Made by a program: the position numbers and the translations under genes
Notes under the pieces: generated by a model
What the model saw: the letters and a program-made list of their open reading frames with translations, nothing else
Database searches by the model: none
What the model was told of the DNA's origin: nothing
Source of the DNA: JAAELZ01 sp965237995
GTDB taxonomy: Bacteria; Pseudomonadota; Gammaproteobacteria; Arenicellales; Poriferihabitantaceae
Assembly (NCBI GenBank): GCA_965237995.1
Contig: CBDEGO010000003.1
Coordinates: forward strand, 496,001 to 560,000
DNA length: 64,000 bases
Direction of reading: 5' to 3'
In this document: positions 27,871 to 36,869 of the stretch, one piece after another
Numbering within the stretch: position 1 is the first letter of the stretch
How the letters are laid out: each line of letters begins with the position of its first letter

Positions 27871-28809
27871 TTAGTTAATCATAGTCTTCCATACGTCTTC
27901 GTTATCAGCTACCCACTTAGCCGCTGCGTCTTCGTGTGTCATACCATCTACGTCAACCAATGCGGCCATCTGGCCGATGTGTGTTGCAGTAAAAGATAGC
28001 TTTGACAATGCGTTGTATGCTGATGGATGCGTTTTTGGTAACTTGTAGTGAGCTACTTTCTTTAACCAACCATCTGGTGAGCCACACGCGCCATCACCAC
28101 CATCCGCTACACGACAACCTTCAGTGTAAGGAGGGAATTCGATGAAGGTAAAACCTGCCGCATCTGTGAAGTTAGGAGACCAGTTGAAAATGATGGTACC
28201 GCGACCTTCTTTTTCTGCTGCCTTTAATTCTGCCCATAGTGCATCAGCTGCACCAGCGAATTTAACCGTCCATTTGTCATCAAGACCTAAACCTTTAACA
28301 CGATTAGGCATTACATCTCCGTGCCAGCTTTGCGGGCCTTCTAACCAACGGCCTTTGCCTTCAGAGTCAGGTGTTGCAAAGTTTTCATGGCAATCTTTTA
28401 ACGCTTCCCAGTTAGGAAGGCCTGGGCATAAGTCTTTTTCGATAACCCAATTTGGAACACCCATTTCTTCAAATGTACGCGTATTGTGGCTACCTGCATC
28501 GATAAGACCACCCTTCTCCAACGCTACGTTCATTGGCGCAGCCATAGTAGATTGCCACACTTCTGGTTGTACGTGTATGTCACCAACACGAATCGCTTCA
28601 TAGGTTGCTTGCACATCAGCTGGAACGTATTCAACGTTATTGCCTAAGCTTTCGAAGATATTACCCATAACATGGGCCATAACAATTTGGCTCGACCAGT
28701 TATGCGTGGCGATTTTAATTGGCTCATCACTAGCTGCGTTTACAACGCCGGCAGATAAAAAACCAGCGGTCGCCACAGCGGCGATTGATGTAGTAATTTT
28801 ACGATTCAT
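27871..28809 (-). CDS. Betaine-type ABC transporter substrate-binding protein
   Basis: About 312 residues from the ATG at 28809. The upstream GTG at 28821 lies inside the ribosome site GAGGAGA, so the ATG is preferred. A signal peptide ends near VNAASDEP. The OpuAC-type body has IKIATHNWSSQIVMAHVMGNIFESLG, EVWQSTMAAPMN, GPQSWHGDVMPNR and FNWSPNF, with Trp residues spaced for an aromatic cage. Its family branch (with PGLPNWEALKDC and GCRVADGGDGACG cysteine pairs) differs from the first binding protein. It is the first gene of the X-V-W-enzyme operon. Substrates of this branch are usually betaine or proline-betaine relatives; DMSP is possible. Confidence 0.85.
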   Translation of the reverse strand: MNRKITTSIAAVATAGFLSAGVVNAASDEPIKIATHNWSSQIVMAHVMGNIFESLGNNVEYVPADVQATYEAIRVGDIHVQPEVWQSTMAAPMNVALEKGGLIDAGSHNTRTFEEMGVPNWVIEKDLCPGLPNWEALKDCHENFATPDSEGKGRWLEGPQSWHGDVMPNRVKGLGLDDKWTVKFAGAADALWAELKAAEKEGRGTIIFNWSPNFTDAAGFTFIEFPPYTEGCRVADGGDGACGSPDGWLKKVAHYKLPKTHPSAYNALSKLSFTATHIGQMAALVDVDGMTHEDAAAKWVADNEDVWKTMIN

Positions 28810-29199
28810 ATTTCTCCTCACGAGGGTTGACTACTTAATATTAGTATTAATTGTGTAATTACGGTTCAGCCGTCAATACATCGGCCTACTGTTCTAAACT
28901 GTACCTTACATCCTAATATCTGACAACTATTTGCTACTGATTAGTACTACCCAATTTAATACCAATCTTCCCTATCCGCACCCAATAATAACTATAACTT
29001 ATTTATAGAAATTAATTTTAATTATGCTAATACAATACACTTTATTCTATCTAATTGAATTTTATAAATAGTTTTCACATTTTACTGCTTCTTCTCAAGA
29101 ATATGAGTGATATCCTTGATTGATACATGCCTAAGTAAAACTTAATACACAACTAAACCAATAAAAATTCGAACGCTCTAAACTAAGCCAGACACCGCA
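28810..29199 (-). promoter_or_regulatory. AT-rich upstream region of the X-V-W-enzyme operon
   Basis: A 390-bp region between the end of the LysR gene and the binding-protein ATG. It should carry the operon promoter, and the final bases form a strong ribosome site. It is very AT-rich (for example around 28985-29060) with short symmetrical motifs such as AATTTTAATT, but no hairpin terminator, RNA gene or open frame that I can support. Confidence 0.45.
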
Positions 29200-30123
29200 T
29201 TAGCCATCAACATCACTGTCTTTAGAGTTTATCTGCATGACCCAATCAAACAAAATTTGCGCTTCAGATGACATCCTTAATTTAGACCTAGTCACCATGT
29301 AATAACCTCGCTCTGTTGTTAACGAGACATTAGTGGGCTTTACTAACGACCCATCTTGTAGTTTGTCATCCACCATCGATTTCCAGCCCAAGCCAATTCC
29401 TTGCCCACTCAGCGTTGCTTGAGTAAGCAACGGCAAATTATTAAATGAATAGGTTTGCGTCGTCGAAGTAAGCGTGTTTCCGGTTGAAGCTAGCACTGCT
29501 TGCCAATCGACCCAATCCCAGCGCACTCCGCGTAAGTCCAGCAACACGTGTTCGAGCAAGTCTTCTGGCGCATTGATCGGTTTATTATTCTTTAAGTAGT
29601 CTGGACTACAAATTGGAAAAACTTCTTCTTCCACTAATAATACCGACTCAAACCCTTTCCAGTTTCCATCACCATATAATAAGGCGATATCTACACCTTC
29701 GTTTAAGCACTCTTCTTCACGGTCAGAAGCCAACACCGATACGGCTACATCTGGAAACTCTTTTTGAAAAATTGAAAACCTTGGAAGCAACCATAAATGG
29801 GCCATAGAGACATCAGCCGCTATCACTAAGCCCTCTGGCGCCTTTTGCCCTTTCATCGCTACGGCAGAAGATTCAATCAGATCCAAGGCAACCATTATGG
29901 TGTGCTGAAAGCGTTGTCCATGTTCAGTCAGTACAATTTTACGTGGAGATCGTTCAAACAAAGCTTGCCCTAAGTTTTTTTCAAGCGAACTGATATTTTG
30001 ACTGATCGCAGCTTGCGACACACCGAGTTCCTCAGCAGCGAGTGTGAAACTGAGCAAGCGAGCCGAAGCTTCAAACGCTGGAAGCGGCGTAAGTGGGGGA
30101 AGTTGTCGACGCCACCGGCGCAC
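29200..30123 (-). CDS. LysR-family regulator, GcvA-like
   Basis: A 307-residue LysR-type regulator. The N-terminal winged helix reads LPPLTPLPAFEASARLLSFTLAAEELGVSQAAISQNISSLEKNLG, with the QAAISQNI recognition helix. The family branch is GcvA/AmpR-like (LPPLxxLxAFEASAR). The C-terminal ligand domain of about 210 residues has VAVSVLASDREEECL. The best start is the GTG at 30123, because a stop stands in frame just upstream. It probably regulates the X-V-W-enzyme operon downstream on the same strand or the glycine cleavage genes beyond the second LysR gene. Confidence 0.88.
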   Translation of the reverse strand: MRRWRRQLPPLTPLPAFEASARLLSFTLAAEELGVSQAAISQNISSLEKNLGQALFERSPRKIVLTEHGQRFQHTIMVALDLIESSAVAMKGQKAPEGLVIAADVSMAHLWLLPRFSIFQKEFPDVAVSVLASDREEECLNEGVDIALLYGDGNWKGFESVLLVEEEVFPICSPDYLKNNKPINAPEDLLEHVLLDLRGVRWDWVDWQAVLASTGNTLTSTTQTYSFNNLPLLTQATLSGQGIGLGWKSMVDDKLQDGSLVKPTNVSLTTERGYYMVTRSKLRMSSEAQILFDWVMQINSKDSDVDG

Positions 30124-30187
30124 GTTAGTGACTCATCGTAAACGTATGCTTATAAATCGAAACTGGTACGGACCAATCTGTCGCAGA

Positions 30188-31057
30188 TCAATTAGCGACT
30201 GTGGGCGCACTCACCACGCTCTTTTGTATGAACTCAGCTAGCCGCATCACCAACTCAGACGGATGCCGACTTAAATAGTGCAGATGCACATCGACATTAC
30301 TAAGCTTAGGCAGTAGCCGTGAATTCTTAATAATTTTCAGCTCACTTGGCACTGTGCTTTTAGCAACGGCAGTGACGCCTAACCCCGCCATTACCGCCGC
30401 GCGGATCCCTCCATAGCTAGTACCGGTATACACAATGCGCCAAGGGATTTTATCTTGCTTTAGCTTATCTAACATTCGACTGCGATACACGCAGCCCTCC
30501 GGCGCCACCACTAATGCAACTACACCACCTTGGTTATCCGCTGCATCAGCCCCTTGCACCCAGACCAAATCTTCTGACCAAACTGGCTTGTGTTGGTATG
30601 TCTGGTCTTTGTTCATCGCAATGACAATATCTAGGTTTTCGCTGCGTTGCTGGCCCAGCAGTTCTGTTGACAATTGACTGAGCACCTCTAATTTGACATC
30701 AGGGTATCGCTTGGAAAACCCCCCTAATATCTGCGGCAAATAAGACATCGCAAATTCATTCGGGATGCCCAGACGCACGGTGCCGCTAAGTTGTGACTCT
30801 TCCAAGCGGTGCGTTAGTTCATCGTTAAGCGCTAACATACGTCGCGCGTAATCAGCAACGACTTCACCGGTTTCTGTTAATTGAATCTCTCTACTGGTTC
30901 GCCTAATCAATTCGTTGCCAACTAAGGCTTCTAGTCGTTTAATTTGTAGTGATAAGGCTGGCTGAGAGCGGCCCACAGCAGCTCCGGCTTGACTAAACCC
31001 TCCGTGATCTTGCACTGCTACGAAACTACGTAATAATTCGGTGGGGTAATTTTGCAT
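30188..31057 (-). CDS. LysR-family regulator divergent from gcvT
   Basis: A 289-residue LysR protein: ELLRSFVAVQDHGGFSQAGAAVGRSQPALSLQIKRLEALVG forms the N-terminal DNA-binding domain, and TVRLGIPNEFAMSYLPQILGGFSKRYPDVKLEV opens the effector-binding domain. It is transcribed divergently from gcvT with 158 bp between the starts, the classic arrangement of a LysR regulator and its target. The ligand cannot be told; glycine or the imported osmolyte are natural guesses. It lies 64 bp upstream of the other LysR gene on the same strand. Confidence 0.9.
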   Translation of the reverse strand: MQNYPTELLRSFVAVQDHGGFSQAGAAVGRSQPALSLQIKRLEALVGNELIRRTSREIQLTETGEVVADYARRMLALNDELTHRLEESQLSGTVRLGIPNEFAMSYLPQILGGFSKRYPDVKLEVLSQLSTELLGQQRSENLDIVIAMNKDQTYQHKPVWSEDLVWVQGADAADNQGGVVALVVAPEGCVYRSRMLDKLKQDKIPWRIVYTGTSYGGIRAAVMAGLGVTAVAKSTVPSELKIIKNSRLLPKLSNVDVHLHYLSRHPSELVMRLAEFIQKSVVSAPTVAN

Positions 31058-31215
31058 TCTTGTTGTTTATATTTAAAAACTTCCATGGTAATTTTACTTT
31101 ATTTGTTTTATTAATACTTAAATTTTAACTATTCATTTTTATTATTTCTAATCATAAGCTAAACTTTGCCAAACAATAAGCCTGATAATAATTACTCCCA
31201 CTAAAACATTTCGTC
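31058..31215. promoter_or_regulatory. Divergent LysR/gcvT control region
   Basis: A 158-bp AT-rich gap between divergent LysR and gcvT starts, expected to hold LysR-binding sites. I looked for the conserved glycine riboswitch core and saw none. No hairpin with a U-tract is present. Confidence 0.55.
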
Positions 31216-32331
31216 ATGACTGAAACTCTATTATCGACCGCATTAACTGACTTACACATTGAGAATGGAGCCAAGATGGTGCCGTTTGCTGGGTATAGCA
31301 TGCCGGTACAGTACCCAGCAGGGGTAATGAAAGAGCATCTGCATACACGAACATCAGCTGGCCTTTTTGATGTCTCTCACATGGGCCAAGCCTGGGTAAG
31401 AGGCGCTGATGCTGCCAGCGAATTGGAAAAATTAATCCCTATCGATATTATTGGACTTAAAGATGGGGAACAGCGGTACGGCTTTTTTACCAATGAAGCT
31501 GGCGGTATCAATGACGACTTAATGGTCTCGCGCTGGGGAAACGAGTTTATGTTAGTAGTAAACGCTGCCTGTAAAGAGGCCGACTTTGACTATTTGCACG
31601 CAACTCTCAGCGGTGATGTTGAGCTAGATATCGTTAGTGACCGCGCCCTGATTGCACTACAAGGGCCAACAGCACATCAGGTGCTAGCTGACTTAGGTAA
31701 TAACTTATCTGACCTTGAATTCATGCATTGTAGAAGTGTCAATTTGCAAGGCGCCCAATGTTACCTAACTCGAAGCGGCTACAGCGGCGAAGATGGCTTT
31801 GAAATATCCGTTCATAATAATGATGCATTGACCTTAGCCAAACAATTACAGGCGCATGAATCATGTGAATGGGTAGGTTTAGGTGCCCGAGATAGCCTGC
31901 GACTAGAAGGGGGGATGTGTTTGTATGGTCACGATATCGACACCACCACAACTCCGGTAGAAGCCGCTATTTCTTGGGCTATTCAATCAGTGCGTAGAAA
32001 AGGTGGTGACCGCGAAGGCGGCTTCGTAGGCAGTGACATCATTCTTGCGCAAATGCCCAATAAAGTGAGCCGTAAGCGCGTGGGCATTCAACCTTCGGGC
32101 CGTGCACCGATACGTGAAGATACTCTCCTCACGGACAAAGAGGGCAACGAAATAGGCATTATTACCAGCGGCGGGTTTAGCCCAACACTTGAACGTCCTA
32201 TCGCTATGGGGTACGTCACTAAACAACATAGTAAACTGGGCACCGAAATCTACGCTCAGGTTAGAGGAAAGTTAAACCCTGCTCAGGTGAGTAAAACAGA
32301 TTTCGTTAAGAATAATTTTTATAGAATTTAA
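31216..32331 (+). CDS. gcvT: Glycine cleavage system aminomethyltransferase (T protein)
   Basis: A 371-residue GcvT. It has MVPFAGYSMPVQYP and GLFDVSHMGQAWVRG, the folate-site acidic motif GGINDDLMV, IALQGPTAHQVL, RSGYSGEDGFEIS and GARDSLRLEGGMCLYGHD. The C-terminal barrel ends with GGFSPTLERPIAMGYV. It takes the aminomethyl group from lipoyl-GcvH, releases ammonia and makes 5,10-methylene-THF. It heads gcvT-gcvH-gcvP-lipA. It is much closer to standard GcvT than the fusion protein at 22225-24588. Confidence 0.95.
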   Translation: MTETLLSTALTDLHIENGAKMVPFAGYSMPVQYPAGVMKEHLHTRTSAGLFDVSHMGQAWVRGADAASELEKLIPIDIIGLKDGEQRYGFFTNEAGGINDDLMVSRWGNEFMLVVNAACKEADFDYLHATLSGDVELDIVSDRALIALQGPTAHQVLADLGNNLSDLEFMHCRSVNLQGAQCYLTRSGYSGEDGFEISVHNNDALTLAKQLQAHESCEWVGLGARDSLRLEGGMCLYGHDIDTTTTPVEAAISWAIQSVRRKGGDREGGFVGSDIILAQMPNKVSRKRVGIQPSGRAPIREDTLLTDKEGNEIGIITSGGFSPTLERPIAMGYVTKQHSKLGTEIYAQVRGKLNPAQVSKTDFVKNNFYRI

Positions 32332-32354
32332 TCGCAATTAAAGAGGAAAACCAA

Positions 32355-32732
32355 ATGAGCAATACTAAATTCACCGAAGATCATGAATGGGCCACCTTAG
32401 AGGGTGACACTGTCACGGTAGGCATCACTAACTTTGCGCAAGAGCAGTTAGGCGACATTGTTTATGTCGAAACACCTGACGTCGGCCGTGAAATTGATAA
32501 AGGGGAAGAATGTGCCGTTGTTGAATCTGTTAAAGCCGCAGGTGATGTTAAATCACCCGTTTCTGGTGAAGTAACAGACATTAACGAAGCGCTAGAAGAC
32601 ACACCAGAAACTGTTAATGCCTCCCCAGAAGGCGATGGCTGGTTTTATAAACTAAAACTAAGCGATGCGAGTGAATTTGACGATTTAATGGATGCAGCGG
32701 CTTACGCTGAGTTCGTTGAGTCCGTCAGTTAG
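32355..32732 (+). CDS. gcvH: Glycine cleavage system lipoyl carrier (H protein)
   Basis: A 125-residue H protein. The lipoyl-lysine is K60 in VVESVKAAGDVKSPVSG, and the surrounding hammerhead pattern (HEWATLEGDTVTVGITNFAQEQLGDIVYVETPDVG split by the loop) is complete. It carries the aminomethyl group between GcvP and GcvT. A ribosome site AAAGAGGAAAA stands just before the ATG. The gene lies 23 bp after gcvT and 40 bp before gcvP, so one operon is likely. The lipA gene close by can supply its lipoyl group. Confidence 0.96.
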   Translation: MSNTKFTEDHEWATLEGDTVTVGITNFAQEQLGDIVYVETPDVGREIDKGEECAVVESVKAAGDVKSPVSGEVTDINEALEDTPETVNASPEGDGWFYKLKLSDASEFDDLMDAAAYAEFVESVS

Positions 32733-32772
32733 ACACCCCGATAATCTCATTTTAAACTAACATAAACCGACC

Positions 32773-35646
32773 ATGCCACAGCCATTTTCAGCCCGACACT
32801 TAGGATCTAACCCCTCAGAACGCCAAGAAATGCTTGAGGCATTGGGCTTAGAGTCGATGGAACAGTTAATCGATCAAACCATTCCTGCTTCATTGCCTCG
32901 CTGTGGCGACCCCAATATCGGCGCGCCATTGAACGAAGACGATGCGTTACGAAAACTGGCTAGACTAGCCAATGAAAATGAACGGCATGTTTCAATGATC
33001 GGCTGCGGATACCACGGCACACGATTACCTTCGGTTATCAGACGAAACGTATTAGAAAACCCTGATTGGTATACCGCTTATACGCCCTACCAACCTGAAA
33101 TCGCTCAAGGCAGATTAGAAGCCTTGATGATTTTTCAGCAAATGGTGATGGATTTAACTGGCATGGAGATTGCCAACGCGTCCATGTTAGACGAAGCGAC
33201 TGCCGCAGCAGAAGCGATGACCATGTCGAAGCGGTTATCTAAAAACAAAAGCATGGCGTATTTTGTAGATAGCGATGCGCACCCACAAACTATTGCTGTC
33301 ATGCAGACGCGCGCCGAACCCATGGGCATCGAAATTATTTTGGGTGACCCGAAAGCAGACCTTAACGGCCAAGACGTGTATGGCGCTTTCATTCAGTACC
33401 CTGCTTCCACCGGCATTATTCACGACTATAGTGAACAAATAGCGGCGGTGCAGGCCAACAAAGGCTTAGTCACCATGGGGGCCGATGTTATGGCGCTGGC
33501 CGTCTTGAAATCTCCTGGCGAAATGGGTGCAGATATCGCCATTGGTAGCACGCAGCGTTTTGGTGTGCCGATGGGATATGGTGGCCCGCATGCCGCTTAT
33601 TTCGCCACTCTGGACCAACATAAACGATCTGTTCCTGGTCGAATCATTGGTCTATCACTCGACGCTCAAGGTGATTCAGCTTATCGCATGGCCTTACAAA
33701 CCCGAGAGCAACATATTCGCCGAGAAAAAGCGACCAGCAACATTTGCACGGCGCAAGCGTTGTTAGCGATTATCGCGGCACTTTATTGTGTTTATCACGG
33801 CCCCAATGGCGTGCGCCGTATTGCGCAGCGCATTAATCACAACACCCGTTTATTAGCAGACAAGTTAAAGCAAATAAATGTCAATGTAGTGAATGATCAT
33901 TATTTCGATACGCTGCTCATTTCCGCGCCCGGACAAGCTCGACGCGCAGTGAATGCCGCCTTAGAAAATGATATCAACATTCGCTTCATCAACAACGATG
34001 CGATTAGTATTTCTCTAGATGAGACGCACAAAGAAAAACACATTAATGCACTGGTTGATGCCTTTGCATCACCTTTTAGGCGTTCTAAAGATATTGTAGA
34101 TAACCAGACCCCTGCACAAAGCATACCCAAAGAGTTGATGCGTCAATCTGCTTATTTCTCGCATCAAGTCTTTAGTGAGTATCGCAACGAAACCGCCATG
34201 ATGCGCTTTTTAAGGGGCTTGGCACAAAAAGACATTACGCTGGCGCGCGCCATGATCCCACTTGGGTCATGCACGATGAAATTAAACTCGGCCACTGAGA
34301 TGGACTCAGTGTCTAACCCTAGGTTTGCCAAACTACACCCCTTTGTACCCATTGACCAAGCCAAAGGCTACAAAACCATCATTGACGAGTTATCAAAAGA
34401 CTTATGTGAAATCACCGGGTACGACTCTCTATCAATGCAGCCTAATGCTGGCTCTCAGGGCGAATACGCTGGTTTGCTCTGCATTCGTAAATACCATATT
34501 TCGCGTGGTGACTCGCAGCGCACCATCTGCCTAATTCCTTCTTCAGCCCACGGCACCAATCCGGCCAGCGCCGTGATGGCGGGGATGAAGGTCGTTATCA
34601 TCAAATGCACCGATGAAGGCAATATAGATATAGACGATCTCAACGAAAAAGCGGATAAACATAGCAACGAGTTAGCCGCGTTGATGATTACTTATCCGTC
34701 CACTTTCGGCGTGTTTGAATCTAGCGTACAAGAAGTTTGTCAGATAACGCATAATCACGGTGGCCAAGTGTATTTAGATGGCGCAAACCTAAACGCAATG
34801 ATCGGCCTTGTTCGACCAGGTGATATAGGCGGAGACGTATCTCACCTTAACTTACATAAAACCTTTGCCATTCCTCACGGCGGCGGTGGCCCTGGAATGG
34901 GGCCAATAGGCGTCAAGAAGCATCTCGCGCCATTTTTACCTGATCACGTGTTGGTTGACGGAGTGAATGATTCACCTAATGCAATGCCTATTGGGTCTGT
35001 ATCCGCAGCGCCATGGGGCTCGCCGCTTATTCTGACCATATCCTGGGCTTACATTAAAATGCTGGGTAGCCAAGGTTTAAGCAAAGCCACTCGGGTGGCG
35101 ATATTAAGCTCAAACTACATCGCCAACGCGTTAAAAGACGCTTATCCAGTACGCTACACCGGCGACAAAGGCCGTGTTGCACATGAGTGCATTATTGATT
35201 GCAGCGCATTTAAAGAATCTGCAGGCATATTGGTAGAAGATATTGCTAAGCGTTTGATGGATTACGGCTTTCACTCACCGACGATGTCATGGCCTGTACA
35301 TGACTCATTGATGATAGAGCCCACAGAAAGCGAACCAAAGTCAGAAGTTGACCGTTTTATTCGTGCCATGCTGTCGATTCGTGAAGAAATCACGCTGATT
35401 GAACAAGGTGCGCTAGATAAAGAAAACAATCCGCTAAAAAATGCGCCGCATAGCAATCAACTCATTGATATTGAAGATTGGAAATACCCGTATTCAAGAA
35501 AGATGGCGTTCTTCCCAATGGCAGGTTTAAAGCATAATAAATATTGGCCACCTGTTGGGCGAATAGATAACATCTACGGCGATAAGAACCTTAACTGCTC
35601 TTGCCCTCCGATGGAATCATATTTAGATGAAGACCAACACCAATAA
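32773..35646 (+). CDS. gcvP: Glycine dehydrogenase (decarboxylating), P protein
   Basis: A 957-residue single-chain GcvP, the expected length for the fused homodimeric form. The start RHLGSNPSERQEML is typical, and the PLP lysine is in HLNLHKTFAIPHGGGGPGMG. The N-terminal half carries MIGCGYHGTRLPSVIRRN and NPDWYTAYTPYQPEIAQGRLEAL; the C-terminal half has PLGSCTMKLNSATEM. It decarboxylates glycine and hands the aminomethyl group to GcvH. It follows gcvH by 40 bp. Confidence 0.97.
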   Translation: MPQPFSARHLGSNPSERQEMLEALGLESMEQLIDQTIPASLPRCGDPNIGAPLNEDDALRKLARLANENERHVSMIGCGYHGTRLPSVIRRNVLENPDWYTAYTPYQPEIAQGRLEALMIFQQMVMDLTGMEIANASMLDEATAAAEAMTMSKRLSKNKSMAYFVDSDAHPQTIAVMQTRAEPMGIEIILGDPKADLNGQDVYGAFIQYPASTGIIHDYSEQIAAVQANKGLVTMGADVMALAVLKSPGEMGADIAIGSTQRFGVPMGYGGPHAAYFATLDQHKRSVPGRIIGLSLDAQGDSAYRMALQTREQHIRREKATSNICTAQALLAIIAALYCVYHGPNGVRRIAQRINHNTRLLADKLKQINVNVVNDHYFDTLLISAPGQARRAVNAALENDINIRFINNDAISISLDETHKEKHINALVDAFASPFRRSKDIVDNQTPAQSIPKELMRQSAYFSHQVFSEYRNETAMMRFLRGLAQKDITLARAMIPLGSCTMKLNSATEMDSVSNPRFAKLHPFVPIDQAKGYKTIIDELSKDLCEITGYDSLSMQPNAGSQGEYAGLLCIRKYHISRGDSQRTICLIPSSAHGTNPASAVMAGMKVVIIKCTDEGNIDIDDLNEKADKHSNELAALMITYPSTFGVFESSVQEVCQITHNHGGQVYLDGANLNAMIGLVRPGDIGGDVSHLNLHKTFAIPHGGGGPGMGPIGVKKHLAPFLPDHVLVDGVNDSPNAMPIGSVSAAPWGSPLILTISWAYIKMLGSQGLSKATRVAILSSNYIANALKDAYPVRYTGDKGRVAHECIIDCSAFKESAGILVEDIAKRLMDYGFHSPTMSWPVHDSLMIEPTESEPKSEVDRFIRAMLSIREEITLIEQGALDKENNPLKNAPHSNQLIDIEDWKYPYSRKMAFFPMAGLKHNKYWPPVGRIDNIYGDKNLNCSCPPMESYLDEDQHQ

Positions 35647-35691
35647 AATAACCGCAATTAAATACTGTACGTAATAGGCTATATTTAACCG

Positions 35692-36651
35692 ATGAAACAA
35701 CCTTCTGTCGTTCAAGGCGAAAAACTACGCGGTGAAGCTAAGACTGCGCGCATTCCCGTTAAAATTGCACCTCTTCCTAGAGATAAGGTACTTAGAAAGC
35801 CGCAGTGGATTCGCGCCAGCTTTCCCGGCACACCGGAAGTCATCGCGTTAAAAAAAATACTGCGGGAAAACAAGCTACACACGGTTTGCGAAGAAGCAGC
35901 CTGCCCTAATTTAGGCGAGTGCTTTAGCAAAGGTACTGCGACCTTTTTAGTAATGGGAGACATCTGTACGCGCCGTTGTCCATTTTGTGACGTGGCGCAT
36001 GGCCGGCCCAATCCGCTAGACGAGGCTGAACCGATACATTTGGCTGAAACCATTCAGAAAATGGGCTTACAGTATGTGGTCATCACCTCAGTCAACCGTG
36101 ATGATTTACGCGATGGTGGGGCAGAACATATTATGCAATGTGTAAAACAAACACATGCGCTAAACCCCCATACCAAAGTAGAAATACTCACTCCTGATTT
36201 TCGAGGCAGAACGCGCGAACATGCTATCGAAATTTTAGCGCAAAGCCCGCCGGATGTGTTTAACCATAACTTGGAAACCGTTCCTCGCTTATATAAACAA
36301 GCCAGGCCAGGAGCTGACTACATCGTATCACTTGAGCTGTTGCGTGACGTAAAAGCGCATATGCCCGGCGTACCTACAAAATCAGGCATTATGCTCGGGC
36401 TCGGCGAAACAACCGAGGAAGTTATCGAAGTGATGAAAGATATGCGTAAGTATCAGATTGACATGCTTACGCTGGGCCAGTATTTACAGCCCAGTCGTCA
36501 TCATTTAGCGGTAGAAAAATATTATACCCCTGAAGAGTTTATCGAATTTAAAGCAATCGCCGAACAACTAGGTTTTCAAAATGTGGCTTCAGGCGCGATG
36601 GTCCGCTCGTCTTATCATGCCGACGAACAAGCACAAGCGGCTATGGTTTAA
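35692..36651 (+). CDS. lipA: Lipoyl synthase
   Basis: A 319-residue radical-SAM enzyme. The auxiliary cluster cysteines C66, C71 and C77 are in VCEEAACPNLGEC. The radical-SAM CxxxCxxC cysteines C92, C96 and C99 are in CTRRCPFCD. RDDLRDGGAEH and the C-terminal VRSSYHADEQ (the RSSY serine) are standard. It inserts two sulfur atoms into octanoyl-GcvH and other lipoyl domains. It lies 45 bp after gcvP, a less common placement than beside lipB, and suggests that lipoylation is coupled to glycine cleavage here. Confidence 0.96.
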   Translation: MKQPSVVQGEKLRGEAKTARIPVKIAPLPRDKVLRKPQWIRASFPGTPEVIALKKILRENKLHTVCEEAACPNLGECFSKGTATFLVMGDICTRRCPFCDVAHGRPNPLDEAEPIHLAETIQKMGLQYVVITSVNRDDLRDGGAEHIMQCVKQTHALNPHTKVEILTPDFRGRTREHAIEILAQSPPDVFNHNLETVPRLYKQARPGADYIVSLELLRDVKAHMPGVPTKSGIMLGLGETTEEVIEVMKDMRKYQIDMLTLGQYLQPSRHHLAVEKYYTPEEFIEFKAIAEQLGFQNVASGAMVRSSYHADEQAQAAMV

Positions 36652-36869
36652 GTTTAAGCGCTACCTATCATCCTACGACCCCTATCGCTATCAGACCAAT
36701 AAGCGTGGTTAACTCACCTAGTTTTCTTACATACGCCCACCCTACTAATCTAGCAATTGTCACAACGAGCAATATAAACTATTGTCGTTTGACGTCATCA
36801 CAAAAGGCGAGAGATATTATTAATGAAGACTGCTAACACTCGCTTACAACTAACAATAGCGTTACAAAC

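Noticed and set aside
31058..31215. Possible glycine riboswitch upstream of gcvT
   Set aside because: The conserved core sequences are not present; the region is short and AT-rich.
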